In this document: positions 50,922-60,769 of the stretch, in pieces | How positions within the stretch are numbered: the stretch's first letter is position 1 | Layout of the letters: every line of letters begins with the position of its first letter | Assembly: GCF_900098925.1 (NCBI RefSeq) | Contig: NZ_LT622360.1 | Span: 573,136-637,135 of the forward strand | DNA from: Bacillus massiliglaciei | Lineage (GTDB): Bacteria; Bacillota; Bacilli; Bacillales; DSM-1321 | Reading direction: 5' to 3' | Length of the DNA stretch: 64,000 bases | Position numbers and translations under genes: made by a program | Notes under the pieces: generated by a model | Seen by the model: the letters and a program-made list of their open reading frames with translations, nothing else | Told to the model about the DNA's origin: nothing | Database searches by the model: none

Positions 50922-50951
50922 GCATGCAATCTGCCAAAGGAGGACATATAT

Positions 50952-51833
50952 GTGAACAAGAAAAAAAGACTGCTGCATCTCCATCATTGCCAAGGCATTG
51001 GCTATAAATCGATTGACAGGATACTCCTGAATGACCCTTCCCTTCAAACCCTCTATACTAAAACTTTTCAGGAATGGAAAGAGCTTCTCCTACTTCCCAC
51101 TCAAAAGATAGAAAACTTCTATCGTGACCTTCATTCATTACCGCTTGCTAACATTCTTCAAAAATATGAAAACTCCCAAATCGATTACCTAACGTTGGAA
51201 GACCCGGATTATCCCTGTTTGCTAAAAGAGATTTATGATCCGCCCCATATTCTTTATTTAAAGGGGAAAAGAGAGCTTTTAACAGAAAGGCGGCCGATTG
51301 CTGTAATCGGTACCAGAAAGCCGACAGCATACGGGACAGAAGCGTTAAAATCGATTTTGCCGACACTTATTAAGAAAGACGTGGTAATTGTAAGCGGGAT
51401 GGCGATTGGCGTCGACTCTGCGGCTCACTTGATCACTCTCAAAACAGGAGGTAAAACCATTGCGGTTCTGGGCGGAGGAATTTTGGATATTTACCCTAAA
51501 CAAAATAAAAAGCTTGCGGCAGATATAGCAGAACAAGGCTTGCTGATTTCCGAAATGACGCCTTTCACTAAAGCAGAACCATGGATGTTCCCGATGAGAA
51601 ACAGGATCATAAGCGGATTATCCATAGGGGTATTTGTTGTTGAAGCAAAAATAAAGAGCGGGTCGTTAATCACGGCTAAGCTGGCACTAGATCAAAACAG
51701 AGAGGTCTTTGCCTTACCGGGAACAATCTTTAGCTCTGAATCACAAGGGACAAACAGGTTAATCCAAGAGGGAGCAAAAATGGTTCTTGCACCGGAAAAT
51801 ATTTTGGAAGAGCTTCCGGTAAATATTATATAG
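50952..51833 (+). CDS. dprA: DNA processing protein DprA (Smf)
   Basis: A 293-residue protein that binds incoming single-stranded DNA during natural transformation and loads RecA. The extended Rossmann fold shows AVIGTRKPTAYG near residue 116, VSGMAIGVDSAAH near 149, AVLGGGILDIYP near 172 and PMRNRIISGLS near 213. The start is GTG after AAGGAGGACA. No DprA winged-helix C-terminal domain is visible, as in other Bacillus Smf proteins. It proves at most the potential for competence. Confidence 0.93.
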   Translation: MNKKKRLLHLHHCQGIGYKSIDRILLNDPSLQTLYTKTFQEWKELLLLPTQKIENFYRDLHSLPLANILQKYENSQIDYLTLEDPDYPCLLKEIYDPPHILYLKGKRELLTERRPIAVIGTRKPTAYGTEALKSILPTLIKKDVVIVSGMAIGVDSAAHLITLKTGGKTIAVLGGGILDIYPKQNKKLAADIAEQGLLISEMTPFTKAEPWMFPMRNRIISGLSIGVFVVEAKIKSGSLITAKLALDQNREVFALPGTIFSSESQGTNRLIQEGAKMVLAPENILEELPVNII

Positions 51834-52005
51834 AAGTTTTCCAAAAAGTAGAGAGCATACGTGAAATTTTCATTAAATATGCTAAAAGAATAGAAATATT
51901 AGGGAAAAAGGTTGAAATTATTTGAAAACTGTTATAAATTTTGCAACAGACCCCTTTTAAAAGTGCTTTTTGGGTTATAAGGGGACATTTCTTGAAATAT
52001 CCAAG

Positions 52006-52035
52006 TTGACAAATGAAATTTGAATGATTGATAAT
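52006..52035 (+). promoter_or_regulatory. Sigma-A promoter of topA
   Basis: A perfect TTGACA (52006-52011), 18 bases, then GATAAT (52030-52035), 40 bases before topA. The preceding 170 bases after dprA hold no gene; CCCCTT near 51951 and AAGGGG near 51979 could pair, but no T-run follows. Confidence 0.6.
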
Positions 52036-52075
52036 AGTGAAGATTTATATTACCTCTTTGAGGAGGACTTAGTGA

Positions 52076-54151
52076 ATGTCGGATTATTTAGTAATAGTGG
52101 AATCGCCGGCCAAGGCGAAGACGATAGAGAGATATTTAGGAAAGAAATATAAGGTCAAGGCATCCATGGGGCATATTCGTGATTTGCCGAAAAGTAAGAT
52201 GGGTGTGGATGTTGAACATGAATACGACCCTCAATATATTACGATAAGGGGCAAAGGCCCCATATTAAAGGAATTAAAAACAGCTGCGAAAAAGGCAAAG
52301 AAAATTTATCTTGCGGCTGACCCCGACAGAGAAGGGGAAGCGATTGCCTGGCATTTGGCTCACAGTCTCGATGTGGACATCCATTCGGATTGCCGGGTAG
52401 TTTTTAACGAGATTACCAAAGAGGCAATCAAAGAATCATTTAAAACACCAAGGCCAATTAATATGAACTTGGTAGATGCGCAGCAGGCAAGGAGGATTCT
52501 TGACAGACTGGTCGGATATAATATCAGTCCTTTATTATGGAAGAAAGTCAAAAAGGGTCTGAGTGCAGGAAGAGTTCAATCCGTAGCTGTAAGAATGATT
52601 ATTGACAGAGAAAATGAAATCAAAGCCTTTATTCCAGAAGAGTATTGGTCAATCAAGGCCGATTTCTTGAAGGGAAAAGAACAGTTCCAAGGATCTTTCT
52701 TTAGCATGAATGGAGAAAGAACAGAATTGAAGACAGAACAGGATGTTAAGAAGATTCTGTCTGAGATTCAAGGCGGAGAATTTAAGATTGTGTCTGTGAC
52801 CAAGAAAGAACGAAAACGTAATCCAGCTGCACCGTTTACGACTTCTTCCCTGCAGCAGGAGGCAGCAAGGAAGCTTAATTTCCGGGCCAAGAAAACAATG
52901 ATGCTCGCACAGCAGCTATATGAAGGAATTGAGTTAGGAAAAGAAGGAACTATCGGTTTAATCACGTATATGCGTACAGACTCGACAAGAATTTCTGAAA
53001 TTGCGAAAGATGAAGTTAAAGGTTTAATTGAAAACAATTACGGAAAAGAATATATTCAGTCTGAGCAAAGAAAAGAAAAAAAGAACTCGAACGCTCAGGA
53101 TGCTCATGAAGCCATTCGTCCGACTAGTTCACTCAGAGAACCTAATTTAGTAAAAGAACATTTATCCAGAGATCAATTCAGATTGTATAAATTGATTTGG
53201 GAAAGATTTGTTTCTAGCCAAATGTCTTCTGCAATTATGGATACGATGACAATTGATCTGGATAACAACGGAATTGTTTTCAGAGCGAATGGATCAAAGA
53301 TTAAATTTCCGGGTTTCATGAAAGTTTATGTAGAAGGAAATGACGATTCTGAAGAAGAAAAAGAAAATCTGCTGCCAGATGTAAAAGAAGGCGATAATTT
53401 CTTTTCAAAAGATATTGAACCAAAGCAGCATTTCACACAGCCGCCGCCAAGGTATACGGAGGCAAGACTTGTCAGAACGCTGGAAGAATTAGGCATAGGA
53501 AGACCTTCTACGTATGCCCCGACTCTGGACACCATTCAAAAAAGAGGATATGTGACGCTTGATAATAAGCGATTTGTGCCGACAGAATTAGGAGAAATTG
53601 TATTGGAACTGATCCGAGAATTTTTCCCGGAAATTCTGGATACCGAATTCACAGCTAAAATGGAAGAGGAATTTGACAGCATTGAAGAGGGGCAGACCCA
53701 GTGGGTAAAGGTGATCGACCATTTTTATAAAGGTTTTGAAGTCGACCTGAAAAAAGCTGAAAGCGAAATGGAAAAAATAGAAATCAAGGATGAGCCGGCT
53801 GGTGTAGACTGTGAGGAATGCGGACATCCCATGGTGTTCAAGATGGGGCGTTATGGCAAATTTATGGCCTGCAGCAATTTCCCTGACTGCCGCAATACAA
53901 AGCCGATTGTAAAAGAAATCGGTGTAAAATGTCCGAACTGTAAGGAAGGCAATATTATAGAAAGAAAAAGCAAAAAACGGCGGATTTTTTATGGATGCGA
54001 CAGGTATCCGGAATGCGAATTCATTTCTTGGGATAAGCCATTAGCGCGGCCATGTCCAAAGTGTGAAGGCACGTTAGTAGAAAAGAAACTAAAAAAAGGC
54101 ATTCAGGTACAATGTCTAAAATGCGACTACAAAGAAACTCCGCAAAGTTAA
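52076..54151 (+). CDS. topA: DNA topoisomerase I
   Basis: A 691-residue type IA topoisomerase that relaxes negative supercoils. TOPRIM domain at the N-terminus ([26 protein letters not shown] near residue 84). The active-site tyrosine is in [12 protein letters not shown] near residue 298. Three C-terminal zinc-ribbon repeats begin at residues about 580, 620 and 660 (CEECG, CPNC, CPKC). AGGAGG is 9 bases upstream. The length equals B. subtilis TopA. Confidence 0.97.
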   Translation: MSDYLVIVESPAKAKTIERYLGKKYKVKASMGHIRDLPKSKMGVDVEHEYDPQYITIRGKGPILKELKTAAKKAKKIYLAADPDREGEAIAWHLAHSLDVDIHSDCRVVFNEITKEAIKESFKTPRPINMNLVDAQQARRILDRLVGYNISPLLWKKVKKGLSAGRVQSVAVRMIIDRENEIKAFIPEEYWSIKADFLKGKEQFQGSFFSMNGERTELKTEQDVKKILSEIQGGEFKIVSVTKKERKRNPAAPFTTSSLQQEAARKLNFRAKKTMMLAQQLYEGIELGKEGTIGLITYMRTDSTRISEIAKDEVKGLIENNYGKEYIQSEQRKEKKNSNAQDAHEAIRPTSSLREPNLVKEHLSRDQFRLYKLIWERFVSSQMSSAIMDTMTIDLDNNGIVFRANGSKIKFPGFMKVYVEGNDDSEEEKENLLPDVKEGDNFFSKDIEPKQHFTQPPPRYTEARLVRTLEELGIGRPSTYAPTLDTIQKRGYVTLDNKRFVPTELGEIVLELIREFFPEILDTEFTAKMEEEFDSIEEGQTQWVKVIDHFYKGFEVDLKKAESEMEKIEIKDEPAGVDCEECGHPMVFKMGRYGKFMACSNFPDCRNTKPIVKEIGVKCPNCKEGNIIERKSKKRRIFYGCDRYPECEFISWDKPLARPCPKCEGTLVEKKLKKGIQVQCLKCDYKETPQS

Positions 54152-54172
54152 TAAGATGACTTTAAGGTATTA

Positions 54173-54206
54173 AAAAAGTATCGGGATGTTACTCCCGATA
54201 CTTTTT
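54173..54206 (+). terminator. Intrinsic terminator of topA
   Basis: A perfect 14-base stem (54173-54186 with 54193-54206), 6-base loop TGTTAC, ending in TTTTT. In the 326 bases from here to trmFO I see only the promoter below; short open frames there show no family features. Confidence 0.93.
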
Positions 54207-54404
54207 GCTGTTTAGGGGAGGGTACTTTTGTTCGATTGACATTGTTTCCGATAATCACTTTCTATGGAATGTCTTTCGACTAAAAAACAGCTGCAACATC
54301 CAAACATTTAGCCATCTTTATGGAAGAGAGAATTTCATTTATTTTTCCTTTTTGAAAAGAATGGAGCGGAAAAGAAGCTATTTTTCAGCTTAACGCATAA
54401 ATCA

Positions 54405-54435
54405 TTGGACAAAGCGATTTAGAAAGGGATATAAT
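54405..54435 (+). promoter_or_regulatory. Candidate promoter of trmFO
   Basis: TTGGAC (54405-54410) and a perfect TATAAT (54430-54435) are 19 bases apart (18 if TGGACA is read), about 100 bases before trmFO. Confidence 0.5.
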
Positions 54436-54532
54436 ATTTCTTTGCCATCCATCTTTTTTAGGCAAAAAAAGTTTCTCAACTACCGTTAATGAAGAATGCA
54501 GACCATACATAAATAATAGGGAGGCAAAATAA

Positions 54533-55840
54533 ATGGAAGGAATGAAAGTGAACGTAATCGGTGCCGGGCTTGCTGGCAGTGAAGCCGCTTGGCAGCTGGC
54601 TAAAAGGGGAATTAAGGTTGATTTATATGAAATGAGGCCTGTGAAACAAACGCCTGCACACCATACTGATAAATTCGCAGAGCTTGTTTGTTCCAATTCA
54701 CTTAGAGCTAATACGCTTACAAACGCAGTCGGCGTTTTAAAAGAGGAAATGCGTATTTTGGATTCGGTTATTATTTCAGCAGCTGATGCGTGCGCTGTGC
54801 CGGCAGGGGGTGCGTTGGCTGTTGACCGCCATGAATTTGCCGGACTGGTCACAGAGAGAGTGAAAAATCACCCGAATGTTACAGTTATTAATGAAGAAGT
54901 TACAGAGATCCCTGAAGGTCCGACGATTATTGCGACTGGACCTTTAACCAGCCAATCACTGTCAGACAGCCTCATGAAAATTATGGATGAGGAATATTTG
55001 TATTTTTATGACGCAGCTGCGCCTATCATTGAAAAAGACAGCATAGATATGAATAAAGTATATTTAAAGTCCCGATATGATAAGGGAGAGGCTGCCTATC
55101 TAAACTGTCCGATGACGGAAGAAGAATTCAATCGCTTTTATGAGGCACTTATCGCAGCAGAAACTGTTCCATTAAAAGAATTTGAAAAAGAAATCTTTTT
55201 TGAAGGCTGCATGCCTATTGAGGTAATGGCTCAAAGGGGAAGAAAAACCATGCTGTTCGGACCTATGAAACCGGTCGGTCTTGAAGATCCAAAAACCGGA
55301 AAGCGGCCATTTGCAGTCGTGCAATTAAGGCAGGATGATGCAGCAGGTACTCTTTATAATATTGTTGGATTCCAAACTCATCTAAAATGGGGGCCGCAAA
55401 AAGAAGTGCTTCAATTAATACCCGGCTTGGAAAATGCGGAAATTGTCCGTTATGGTGTCATGCATCGAAATACTTTTATTAACTCACCCAAAGTGTTAAA
55501 GTCTACCTATCAGTTTAGAAACCGAGACGATTTATTTTTTGCGGGCCAAATGACAGGTGTGGAAGGATACGTCGAGTCAGCGGCTTCAGGTCTGATTGCA
55601 GGTATTAATGCTGCAAGGCTTGTATCGGGAAAGGATGCAACAGAATTCCCGCTTGCTACGGCAATGGGAAGCATGGCTAACTATATCACCACTACTAATT
55701 CGAAGAATTTCCAGCCGATGAATGCGAACTTTGGATTATTCCCAGATTTGGAAGTAAAGGTCAAAGGGAAAAAGGAAAGAAATGAAATGCATGCAAATCG
55801 GGCATTGGAAACAATTCAGAACTTTGTGAATTGTTTGTAA
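54533..55840 (+). CDS. trmFO: Folate-dependent tRNA m5U54 methyltransferase TrmFO
   Basis: A 435-residue flavoprotein that methylates U54 of tRNA with methylene-tetrahydrofolate. FAD-binding [18 protein letters not shown] at the N-terminus, [16 protein letters not shown] near residue 42 (with the catalytic-region Cys) and [16 protein letters not shown] near 345 are typical. Formerly called Gid. GGGAGGC precedes the ATG. Same length as the B. subtilis protein. Confidence 0.96.
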   Translation: MEGMKVNVIGAGLAGSEAAWQLAKRGIKVDLYEMRPVKQTPAHHTDKFAELVCSNSLRANTLTNAVGVLKEEMRILDSVIISAADACAVPAGGALAVDRHEFAGLVTERVKNHPNVTVINEEVTEIPEGPTIIATGPLTSQSLSDSLMKIMDEEYLYFYDAAAPIIEKDSIDMNKVYLKSRYDKGEAAYLNCPMTEEEFNRFYEALIAAETVPLKEFEKEIFFEGCMPIEVMAQRGRKTMLFGPMKPVGLEDPKTGKRPFAVVQLRQDDAAGTLYNIVGFQTHLKWGPQKEVLQLIPGLENAEIVRYGVMHRNTFINSPKVLKSTYQFRNRDDLFFAGQMTGVEGYVESAASGLIAGINAARLVSGKDATEFPLATAMGSMANYITTTNSKNFQPMNANFGLFPDLEVKVKGKKERNEMHANRALETIQNFVNCL

Positions 55841-55845
55841 TTTAT

Positions 55846-55874
55846 TTGCCTGCCTTTTTAAAGTATGGTACTAT
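55846..55874 (+). promoter_or_regulatory. Extended -10 sigma-A promoter of xerC-hslV-hslU-codY
   Basis: TTGCCT (55846-55851), exactly 17 bases, then TACTAT (55869-55874), with a TGG extension directly before the -10 box; 24 bases before the xerC start. Confidence 0.7.
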
Positions 55875-55898
55875 TTAATAGCCTTTGTGAGGTGTTCT

Positions 55899-56801
55899 AT
55901 GAATCGTTTAACAGAGGAGTTTCATTCTTTCGCAGAGTATTTGCAGATTGAAAAGAATTATTCACTTCACACACTGAATAATTATAAACGGGATATCGAA
56001 GAGTTTTATCTGTTTTTACATGAGCAGGGTATAGAAGACCTTGCTCAGGTTGAATATTTTGATGCCCGGCTTTTCTTGACTAAGCTGCATCAGAACGATT
56101 TATCGAAGCGGTCGGTAGCCAGAAAAACATCTTGTCTTAGAAGTTTCTATAAATTTTTACTGCGGGAAGGGAAAGTGAAAGAAAACCCATTTTCCCTTGT
56201 ATCCCTGCCGAAAAAAGATCAAAAACTTCCTCGTTTTCTATATGAGGAGGAACTAAATCATTTGTTTTCTTCATTAAAAAGGAATTCGCCGAAAGAAATT
56301 CGCGATGCAGCTTTGCTTGAATTGTTGTATGCATCGGGAATCAGGGTAAGTGAATGCTGTGAGATTAAATTGAAGGACCTGGATTTTAGTTTAGGAACCA
56401 TCCTCATTCATGGAAAGGGGAAAAAAGACCGGTATGTTCCTTTCGGAAACTATGCCCGGGAAGCGCTGGATACATATATTAACTCGGCAAGGAATGATTT
56501 AATTCCAAGTACAAAGCCGGATCATAGCTACCTATTTGTTAATTTTCGGGGGAGTCCGCTCACAGCCAGAGGAATTCGCTATATCTTGAATGGGTTAATA
56601 GAAAAAGCGGCACTTGAAGGGAGTTTGCATCCGCATATGCTTAGGCATTCATTTGCCACGCATCTGCTGAATCGGGGTGCAGATATACGGACAGTCCAAG
56701 AACTGTTGGGCCATTCTAAAATCTCTTCAACACAAGTTTATACACATGTATCGAAAGATCAGCTGAAAAAAGTATATAATGCAACACATCCTAGAGCATA
56801 A
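55899..56801 (+). CDS. xerC: Tyrosine recombinase XerC (CodV)
   Basis: A 300-residue recombinase that resolves chromosome dimers at dif with RipX/XerD. Core-binding SAM-like domain (about 1-90), then the catalytic domain: Arg in ASGIRVSECCE near residue 148, Lys in HGKGKKDRYVP, HMLRHSFATHLL near 242 and the nucleophile Tyr in SSTQVYTHVS near 276. The start at 55899 follows GAGGTG. It is the first gene of the codY operon. Confidence 0.94.
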   Translation: MNRLTEEFHSFAEYLQIEKNYSLHTLNNYKRDIEEFYLFLHEQGIEDLAQVEYFDARLFLTKLHQNDLSKRSVARKTSCLRSFYKFLLREGKVKENPFSLVSLPKKDQKLPRFLYEEELNHLFSSLKRNSPKEIRDAALLELLYASGIRVSECCEIKLKDLDFSLGTILIHGKGKKDRYVPFGNYAREALDTYINSARNDLIPSTKPDHSYLFVNFRGSPLTARGIRYILNGLIEKAALEGSLHPHMLRHSFATHLLNRGADIRTVQELLGHSKISSTQVYTHVSKDQLKKVYNATHPRA

Positions 56802-56822
56802 AGTTTCGAAAGGAGAATGGAA

Positions 56823-57365
56823 ATGGGTAATTTTCATGCAACCACCATTTTTGCGGTGCAGCATAAAGGAAAGAGCGCCATGGCGGGAGACGGTCAGGTT
56901 ACACTTGGAAATTCAGTAGTTATGAAGCATACGGCCAAAAAGGTAAGGCGGATCTTTAACGGCCAGGTACTGGCTGGCTTTGCCGGGTCTGTTGCAGACG
57001 CATTCACACTGTTCGAAATGTTTGAGTCCAAGTTGGAAGAATATAATGGAAACCTTCAGCGCGCAGCTGTAGAAATGGCAAAGCAATGGAGAAGTGACAA
57101 TATATTGAGAAAGCTTGAGGCTATGCTGATTGTGATGGATACTGAGCATATCCTTCTTGTTTCAGGAACGGGTGAGGTTATAGAGCCGGATGATGGCATT
57201 CTTGCCATAGGTTCAGGAGGCAATTATGCACTCGCAGCAGGCAGAGCATTAAAACGGTATTCCGGCGATCATTTGACTGCCAAGGAAATTGCGGAATCAT
57301 CTTTACAAATTGCAGCGGAAATTTGTGTCTTTACCAATACAAATATAATCGTGGAAGAGCTGTAA
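56823..57365 (+). CDS. hslV: ATP-dependent protease HslV/ClpQ, peptidase subunit
   Basis: A 180-residue N-terminal-nucleophile protease that forms the barrel of HslUV (ClpQY/CodWX). The ATG at 56823 is chosen because AAAGGAG lies 7 bases upstream; ATG 56817 is too near. The product begins [21 protein letters not shown]. subtilis CodW is described as an N-terminal serine protease (MSSFHATT); here no serine is near the N-terminus and the first Thr is residue 7, equivalent to the Thr-Thr pair of E. coli Hsl[21 protein letters not shown] is well conserved. Confidence 0.94.
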   Translation: MGNFHATTIFAVQHKGKSAMAGDGQVTLGNSVVMKHTAKKVRRIFNGQVLAGFAGSVADAFTLFEMFESKLEEYNGNLQRAAVEMAKQWRSDNILRKLEAMLIVMDTEHILLVSGTGEVIEPDDGILAIGSGGNYALAAGRALKRYSGDHLTAKEIAESSLQIAAEICVFTNTNIIVEEL

Positions 57366-57380
57366 GGAGGAGTTGAGAGA

Positions 57381-58790
57381 ATGCGTAAAAAAACAGACTT
57401 AACACCGAAGCAGACGGTCGAGAAACTGGATCAATATATTGTCGGTCAAAGTGAAGCCAAACGGGCGGTAGCCGTGGCTTTAAGAAACAGATATCGGAGA
57501 ACGCTGCTTTCTGATCAGATGAAAGATGAAATTGTCCCCAAAAATATCTTGATGATCGGTCCTACCGGTGTAGGGAAAACCGAAATAGCCCGCCGGATTG
57601 CTAAATTGGTGGGAGCCCCTTTCATAAAAGTAGAAGCAACGAAATTTACGGAAGTTGGATATGTTGGAAGAGATGTAGAATCCATGGTCCGGGATCTTAT
57701 GGAAACATCCGTGCGACTCGTCAAGGAAGAAAAAATGGAAAGTGTGAGGGAGAGGGCGGAGGAAAATGCAAACCGCCGTCTTATCGAGCTGTTAGTTCCT
57801 TCTTTTAAGAAACAAAACACGTTTAAAAACCCTTTAGAAGCATTATTTGGCGGAAATCAATCTTTTGATGAACAAGAAAGTGAACAGCCTGCCGATGATA
57901 TGAATATAAAGCAGAAACGGGCTTTGGCCGAAGAAAGACTGGCAAAGGGCGAATTAGAAGAAGAAATGATTACCGTTGAAGTTGAAGAACAGCAAGCTTC
58001 CATGTTTGATATGCTGCAAGGTTCGGGAATGGAACAAATGGGGATGAATATGCAGGATGCCCTTGGCAGTTTAATGCCTAAAAAAAAGAAGAAAAGAAAA
58101 TTAAAAGTAAGCGAGGCCAGGACGGTGCTGGCAAATGAAGAAGCCGGGAAGTTAATTGATATGGATGAAGTCACACAGGAAGCAATCTACAGGGCGGAGC
58201 AAACAGGCATCATTTTCATCGATGAGATTGATAAGATTGCAAGCAAACAATCTGGAAGCTCTTCTGCAGACGTATCACGAGAGGGAGTCCAAAGGGATAT
58301 TCTCCCGATTGTAGAAGGATCCACAGTGGTCACGAAATATGGTTCTGTAAAAACAGATCACGTTCTCTTTATTGCTGCAGGAGCATTTCATATTGCAAAG
58401 CCGTCTGATTTAATTCCGGAACTTCAGGGCCGGCTTCCCATCCGTGTAGAATTGAAAAAGCTGACAGTTGAAGATTTCGTCAGAATTCTGCATGAACCGG
58501 ATAATGCTTTGCTAAAACAATATGTAGCATTATTGGAAACAGAAGGTATAAAAATAGAATTTTCTGACGAAGCTATTCGTAAAATAGCTGAAGTTGCTTT
58601 TGAAGTGAATCAAAATACCGACAATATCGGTGCCCGCCGCCTTCATACGATTATGGAAAGACTGTTGGAAGATCTTTCTTTTGAAGCACCTGATGTGACG
58701 CTGGATAAGATCCTTATCACGCCGCAATATGTAGAAGAAAAACTCGGCTCTATTTCACGGAATAAGGATTTGAGCCAGTTCATTTTATAA
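57381..58790 (+). CDS. hslU: ATP-dependent protease ATPase subunit HslU/ClpY
   Basis: A 469-residue AAA+ unfoldase that feeds HslV. Walker [14 protein letters not shown] near residue 59, Walker [12 protein letters not shown] near 275. The variable I domain (about 115-245) carries a methionine-rich stretch ([20 protein letters not shown]) before a basic KKKKKRKL segment. The C-terminus ends DLSQFIL, as required for docking into HslV. It starts 15 bases after hslV with a GGAGG site. Confidence 0.96.
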   Translation: MRKKTDLTPKQTVEKLDQYIVGQSEAKRAVAVALRNRYRRTLLSDQMKDEIVPKNILMIGPTGVGKTEIARRIAKLVGAPFIKVEATKFTEVGYVGRDVESMVRDLMETSVRLVKEEKMESVRERAEENANRRLIELLVPSFKKQNTFKNPLEALFGGNQSFDEQESEQPADDMNIKQKRALAEERLAKGELEEEMITVEVEEQQASMFDMLQGSGMEQMGMNMQDALGSLMPKKKKKRKLKVSEARTVLANEEAGKLIDMDEVTQEAIYRAEQTGIIFIDEIDKIASKQSGSSSADVSREGVQRDILPIVEGSTVVTKYGSVKTDHVLFIAAGAFHIAKPSDLIPELQGRLPIRVELKKLTVEDFVRILHEPDNALLKQYVALLETEGIKIEFSDEAIRKIAEVAFEVNQNTDNIGARRLHTIMERLLEDLSFEAPDVTLDKILITPQYVEEKLGSISRNKDLSQFIL

Positions 58791-58867
58791 GGCGGCTTCA
58801 ATCGGCAAACATTGTAATTAGATTGAGCAATATACACAGTTAACAAGGTTTTTAGGAGGAACAAACA

Positions 58868-59647
58868 ATGAATTTACTAGAAAAAACAAGAAAAATTAAT
58901 GCAATGCTTCAAAAAGCGGCTGGAAAGCCCGTAAACTTTAAAGAAATGGCTGAGACATTAAGCGATGTTATTGAGTCTAATGTATTTGTCGTCAGCCGCC
59001 GCGGAAAGCTGCTTGGGATTGCTGTCAGCCAGCAAATTGAAAATGAACGTATGATTAAAATGCTTGAAGATAAGCAATTTCCTGAAGGGTATACGAAAAA
59101 CCTTTTCCATATTGAAGAAACTTCTTCAAATTTGGACATTGAAAGTGAATATACCGCTTTCCCAGTGGAAAATAAGGAATTGTTTTCTGCCGGACTTACT
59201 ACAATTGTGCCGATTATCGGAGGCGGAGAGCGTCTTGGAACATTAATTTTAGCCAGACTGGAAGAAAAATTTCATGATGACGATTTGATCTTGGCTGAGT
59301 ATGGCGCTACGGTAGTAGGAATGGAAATCCTTCGTGAAAAAGCAGAAGAGATTGAGGAAGAAGCTCGCAGTAAAGCGGTAGTTCAAATGGCAATTAGTTC
59401 CCTTTCTTATAGCGAATTAGAGGCCATTGAGCATATTTTTGAAGAACTGAAAGGAAATGAAGGTCTCCTTGTTGCTTCAAAAATTGCTGACCGCGTAGGA
59501 ATTACACGTTCTGTTATTGTTAATGCGCTTAGAAAGCTGGAGAGCGCCGGAGTCATTGAGTCTCGTTCTCTGGGAATGAAAGGAACATATATTAAAGTAT
59601 TGAATGATAAATTCCTGTTGGAATTAGAAAAGTTAAAAAATAGTTAA
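58868..59647 (+). CDS. codY: CodY, global GTP/branched-chain amino acid-responsive repressor
   Basis: A 259-residue regulator with an N-terminal GAF domain that binds isoleucine/valine (about 1-155), a linker helix, and a C-terminal winged helix-turn-helix ([20 protein letters not shown], about residues 203-222). It represses hundreds of genes during rich growth, including motility and competence in B. subtilis, where the flagellar operon promoter just downstream is a known target. I see no perfect match to the CodY box in the following intergenic region. AGGAGGAAC precedes the ATG. Confidence 0.97.
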   Translation: MNLLEKTRKINAMLQKAAGKPVNFKEMAETLSDVIESNVFVVSRRGKLLGIAVSQQIENERMIKMLEDKQFPEGYTKNLFHIEETSSNLDIESEYTAFPVENKELFSAGLTTIVPIIGGGERLGTLILARLEEKFHDDDLILAEYGATVVGMEILREKAEEIEEEARSKAVVQMAISSLSYSELEAIEHIFEELKGNEGLLVASKIADRVGITRSVIVNALRKLESAGVIESRSLGMKGTYIKVLNDKFLLELEKLKNS

Positions 59648-59654
59648 TTTTGAT

Positions 59655-59678
59655 AAAAGCCTGTATATCAGGCTTTTT
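59655..59678 (+). terminator. First terminator of the codY operon
   Basis: AAAAGCCTG (59655-59663) pairs perfectly with CAGGCTTTT (59669-59677), loop TATAT, followed by one more T. Confidence 0.88.
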
Positions 59679-59680
59679 GG

Positions 59681-59728
59681 CTGCAGACAGACGGAAAAAA
59701 TTCGGTCTGACCTGCAGTCTTTTTTTAT
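59681..59728 (+). terminator. Second, tandem terminator after codY
   Basis: CTGCAG (59681-59686) and CAGAC (59688-59692) pair with GTCTG (59705-59709) and CTGCAG (59712-59717) with a small internal bulge; eight Ts follow. With the first hairpin it insulates codY from the flagellar operon. Confidence 0.8.
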
Positions 59729-59881
59729 TTTTTCCAGCCTGTTACCCGTTTTGCTTCCTCATAAAGTCACTTAATACCCTTAGTCTCTTAAAATTCTGTT
59801 TAAATCCCCTACCCACTCATATCGAGTTTCTAATTCAGTTAACAAAATATAGAAAACTTGAAATAATGACACACCATTTTG

Positions 59882-59938
59882 TAACCGTGCAGGGAAACCG
59901 GTACAGTTAGTCCTTTATTTTAGGAACCGTTTTTTTTA
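59882..59938 (+). ncRNA. Switch-like hairpin pair ending in eight Ts, unknown RNA
   Basis: Helix 1 pairs 59882-59893 with 59898-59909 around a GAAA tetraloop (two mismatches, one G-U). Helix 2 pairs TCCT 59911-59914 with AGGA 59922-59925 and can extend by pairing CGGT 59899-59902 with ACCG 59926-59929, which breaks helix 1. Eight Ts follow. AACCG occurs on both sides of the single CGGT, so the two folds exclude each other. A candidate promoter TTAACA (59839-59844), 17 bases, AATAAT (59862-59867) would start a transcript here. It could be a small RNA, an attenuator or a third terminator. It does not carry the conserved strings of c-di-GMP-I or preQ1 riboswitches. Confidence 0.4.
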
Positions 59939-59940
59939 TT

Positions 59941-60379
59941 CCAAGCCATATAATAAGAAATACATAAAAAATTCACAAATAAAAAGGTTAAATTATAGTC
60001 ATATAGAACTATAAGTGATGTATAATATGGAATTATATAGGCTTATAATTTTTGTGGCTTCTTTTTTATGTGTTAAATATCCTATAACTTCTTTTTTTAT
60101 AAGCGGAATTTAATGTAAAAATATTGTTTTTTAAGAAATTTAGTACAAAAGTAACAAGTAGTTTTGCGGTTTTTTAGGTATGATTGTAAAAGTATTCAAG
60201 AAGAAATTGGATTGATTGTCGAATATAATCAAAAAATGAATTATTTTTAAAGGGATTTTAAAGAAAAAGTGAAAGAAACGACAAAATAAGGCATGGTTCT
60301 ACAATTGATAGGTATTTATAACTATGATTAAGAGAATGAAAGATTGGCTTCATTCTGATGAAAGGGGAGCAGTGAATAA
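59941..60379 (+). promoter_or_regulatory. AT-rich upstream region of the flagellar operon
   Basis: This 440-base stretch has no gene. It is extremely AT-rich with several T-tracts, as expected for the control region of the fla/che operon. Candidate sigma-A elements are TTGTGG (60052-60057)-N16-TAAATA (60074-60079) with a TGT extension, TATGAT at 60179-60184, and TTGATA (60305-60310)-N17-TTAAGA. None is decisive. I did not find a sigma-D consensus (TAAA-N15-GCCGATAT). Confidence 0.45.
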
Positions 60380-60769
60380 ATGGAAATTTTCTCCGGCACC
60401 ATTCACTCTTTGGAAAAAGCATTGGATTATTCCACTGCCAAACAAAATGTAATTTCTCAAAATATTGCTAATGCAGACACTCCTAATTATAAAGCTCAGG
60501 AGATTACTAAAAATAATTTTCAGAACGAACTAAATTCAGCAATGGATACGTATAGAACAGACAACAGGCATTTTGCATTCACTGAAAATGAGGCAAAGCC
60601 TTTTACCATCTCCCGTAACAATGTGAGTTACAACAATAATGGGAACAGCGTAGATGTTGATAAAGAAATGAGCGACCTAGCAACCAATCAAATTTATTAC
60701 AACGCAGTGACAGATCGCCTCGCAGGAAAGTTTTCTTCCCTGCAAAACGTAATTAGGGGTGGAAAGTAA
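60380..60769 (+). CDS. flgB: Flagellar basal-body rod protein FlgB
   Basis: A 129-residue proximal rod protein. The N-terminal motif AKQNVISQNIANADTPNYKA (about 19-38) is the rod/hook family signature, and the C-terminal heptad helix (DLATNQIYYNAVTDRLAGKF) is present. AAAGGGGAG lies 11 bases upstream. It opens the fla/che operon; its stop overlaps the flgC start by one base. Confidence 0.95.
   Translation: MEIFSGTIHSLEKALDYSTAKQNVISQNIANADTPNYKAQEITKNNFQNELNSAMDTYRTDNRHFAFTENEAKPFTISRNNVSYNNNGNSVDVDKEMSDLATNQIYYNAVTDRLAGKFSSLQNVIRGGK

Noticed and set aside
54205-54393. A 62-codon open frame between topA and trmFO
   Set aside because: It begins in the topA terminator, lacks a Shine-Dalgarno and has low-complexity composition.
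58791-58867. An autoregulatory CodY box before codY
   Set aside because: No segment in this short gap comes near AATTTTCWGAAAATT.
59650-59910. An 86-codon open frame after codY
   Set aside because: It crosses two intrinsic terminators and part of the candidate structured RNA; no domain is recognisable.
59840-59940. A c-di-GMP (GEMM-I) riboswitch before the flagellar genes
   Set aside because: A GAAA-capped helix and terminator are present, but the conserved GGGACGCAAAGC-type core and its receptor helix are missing.
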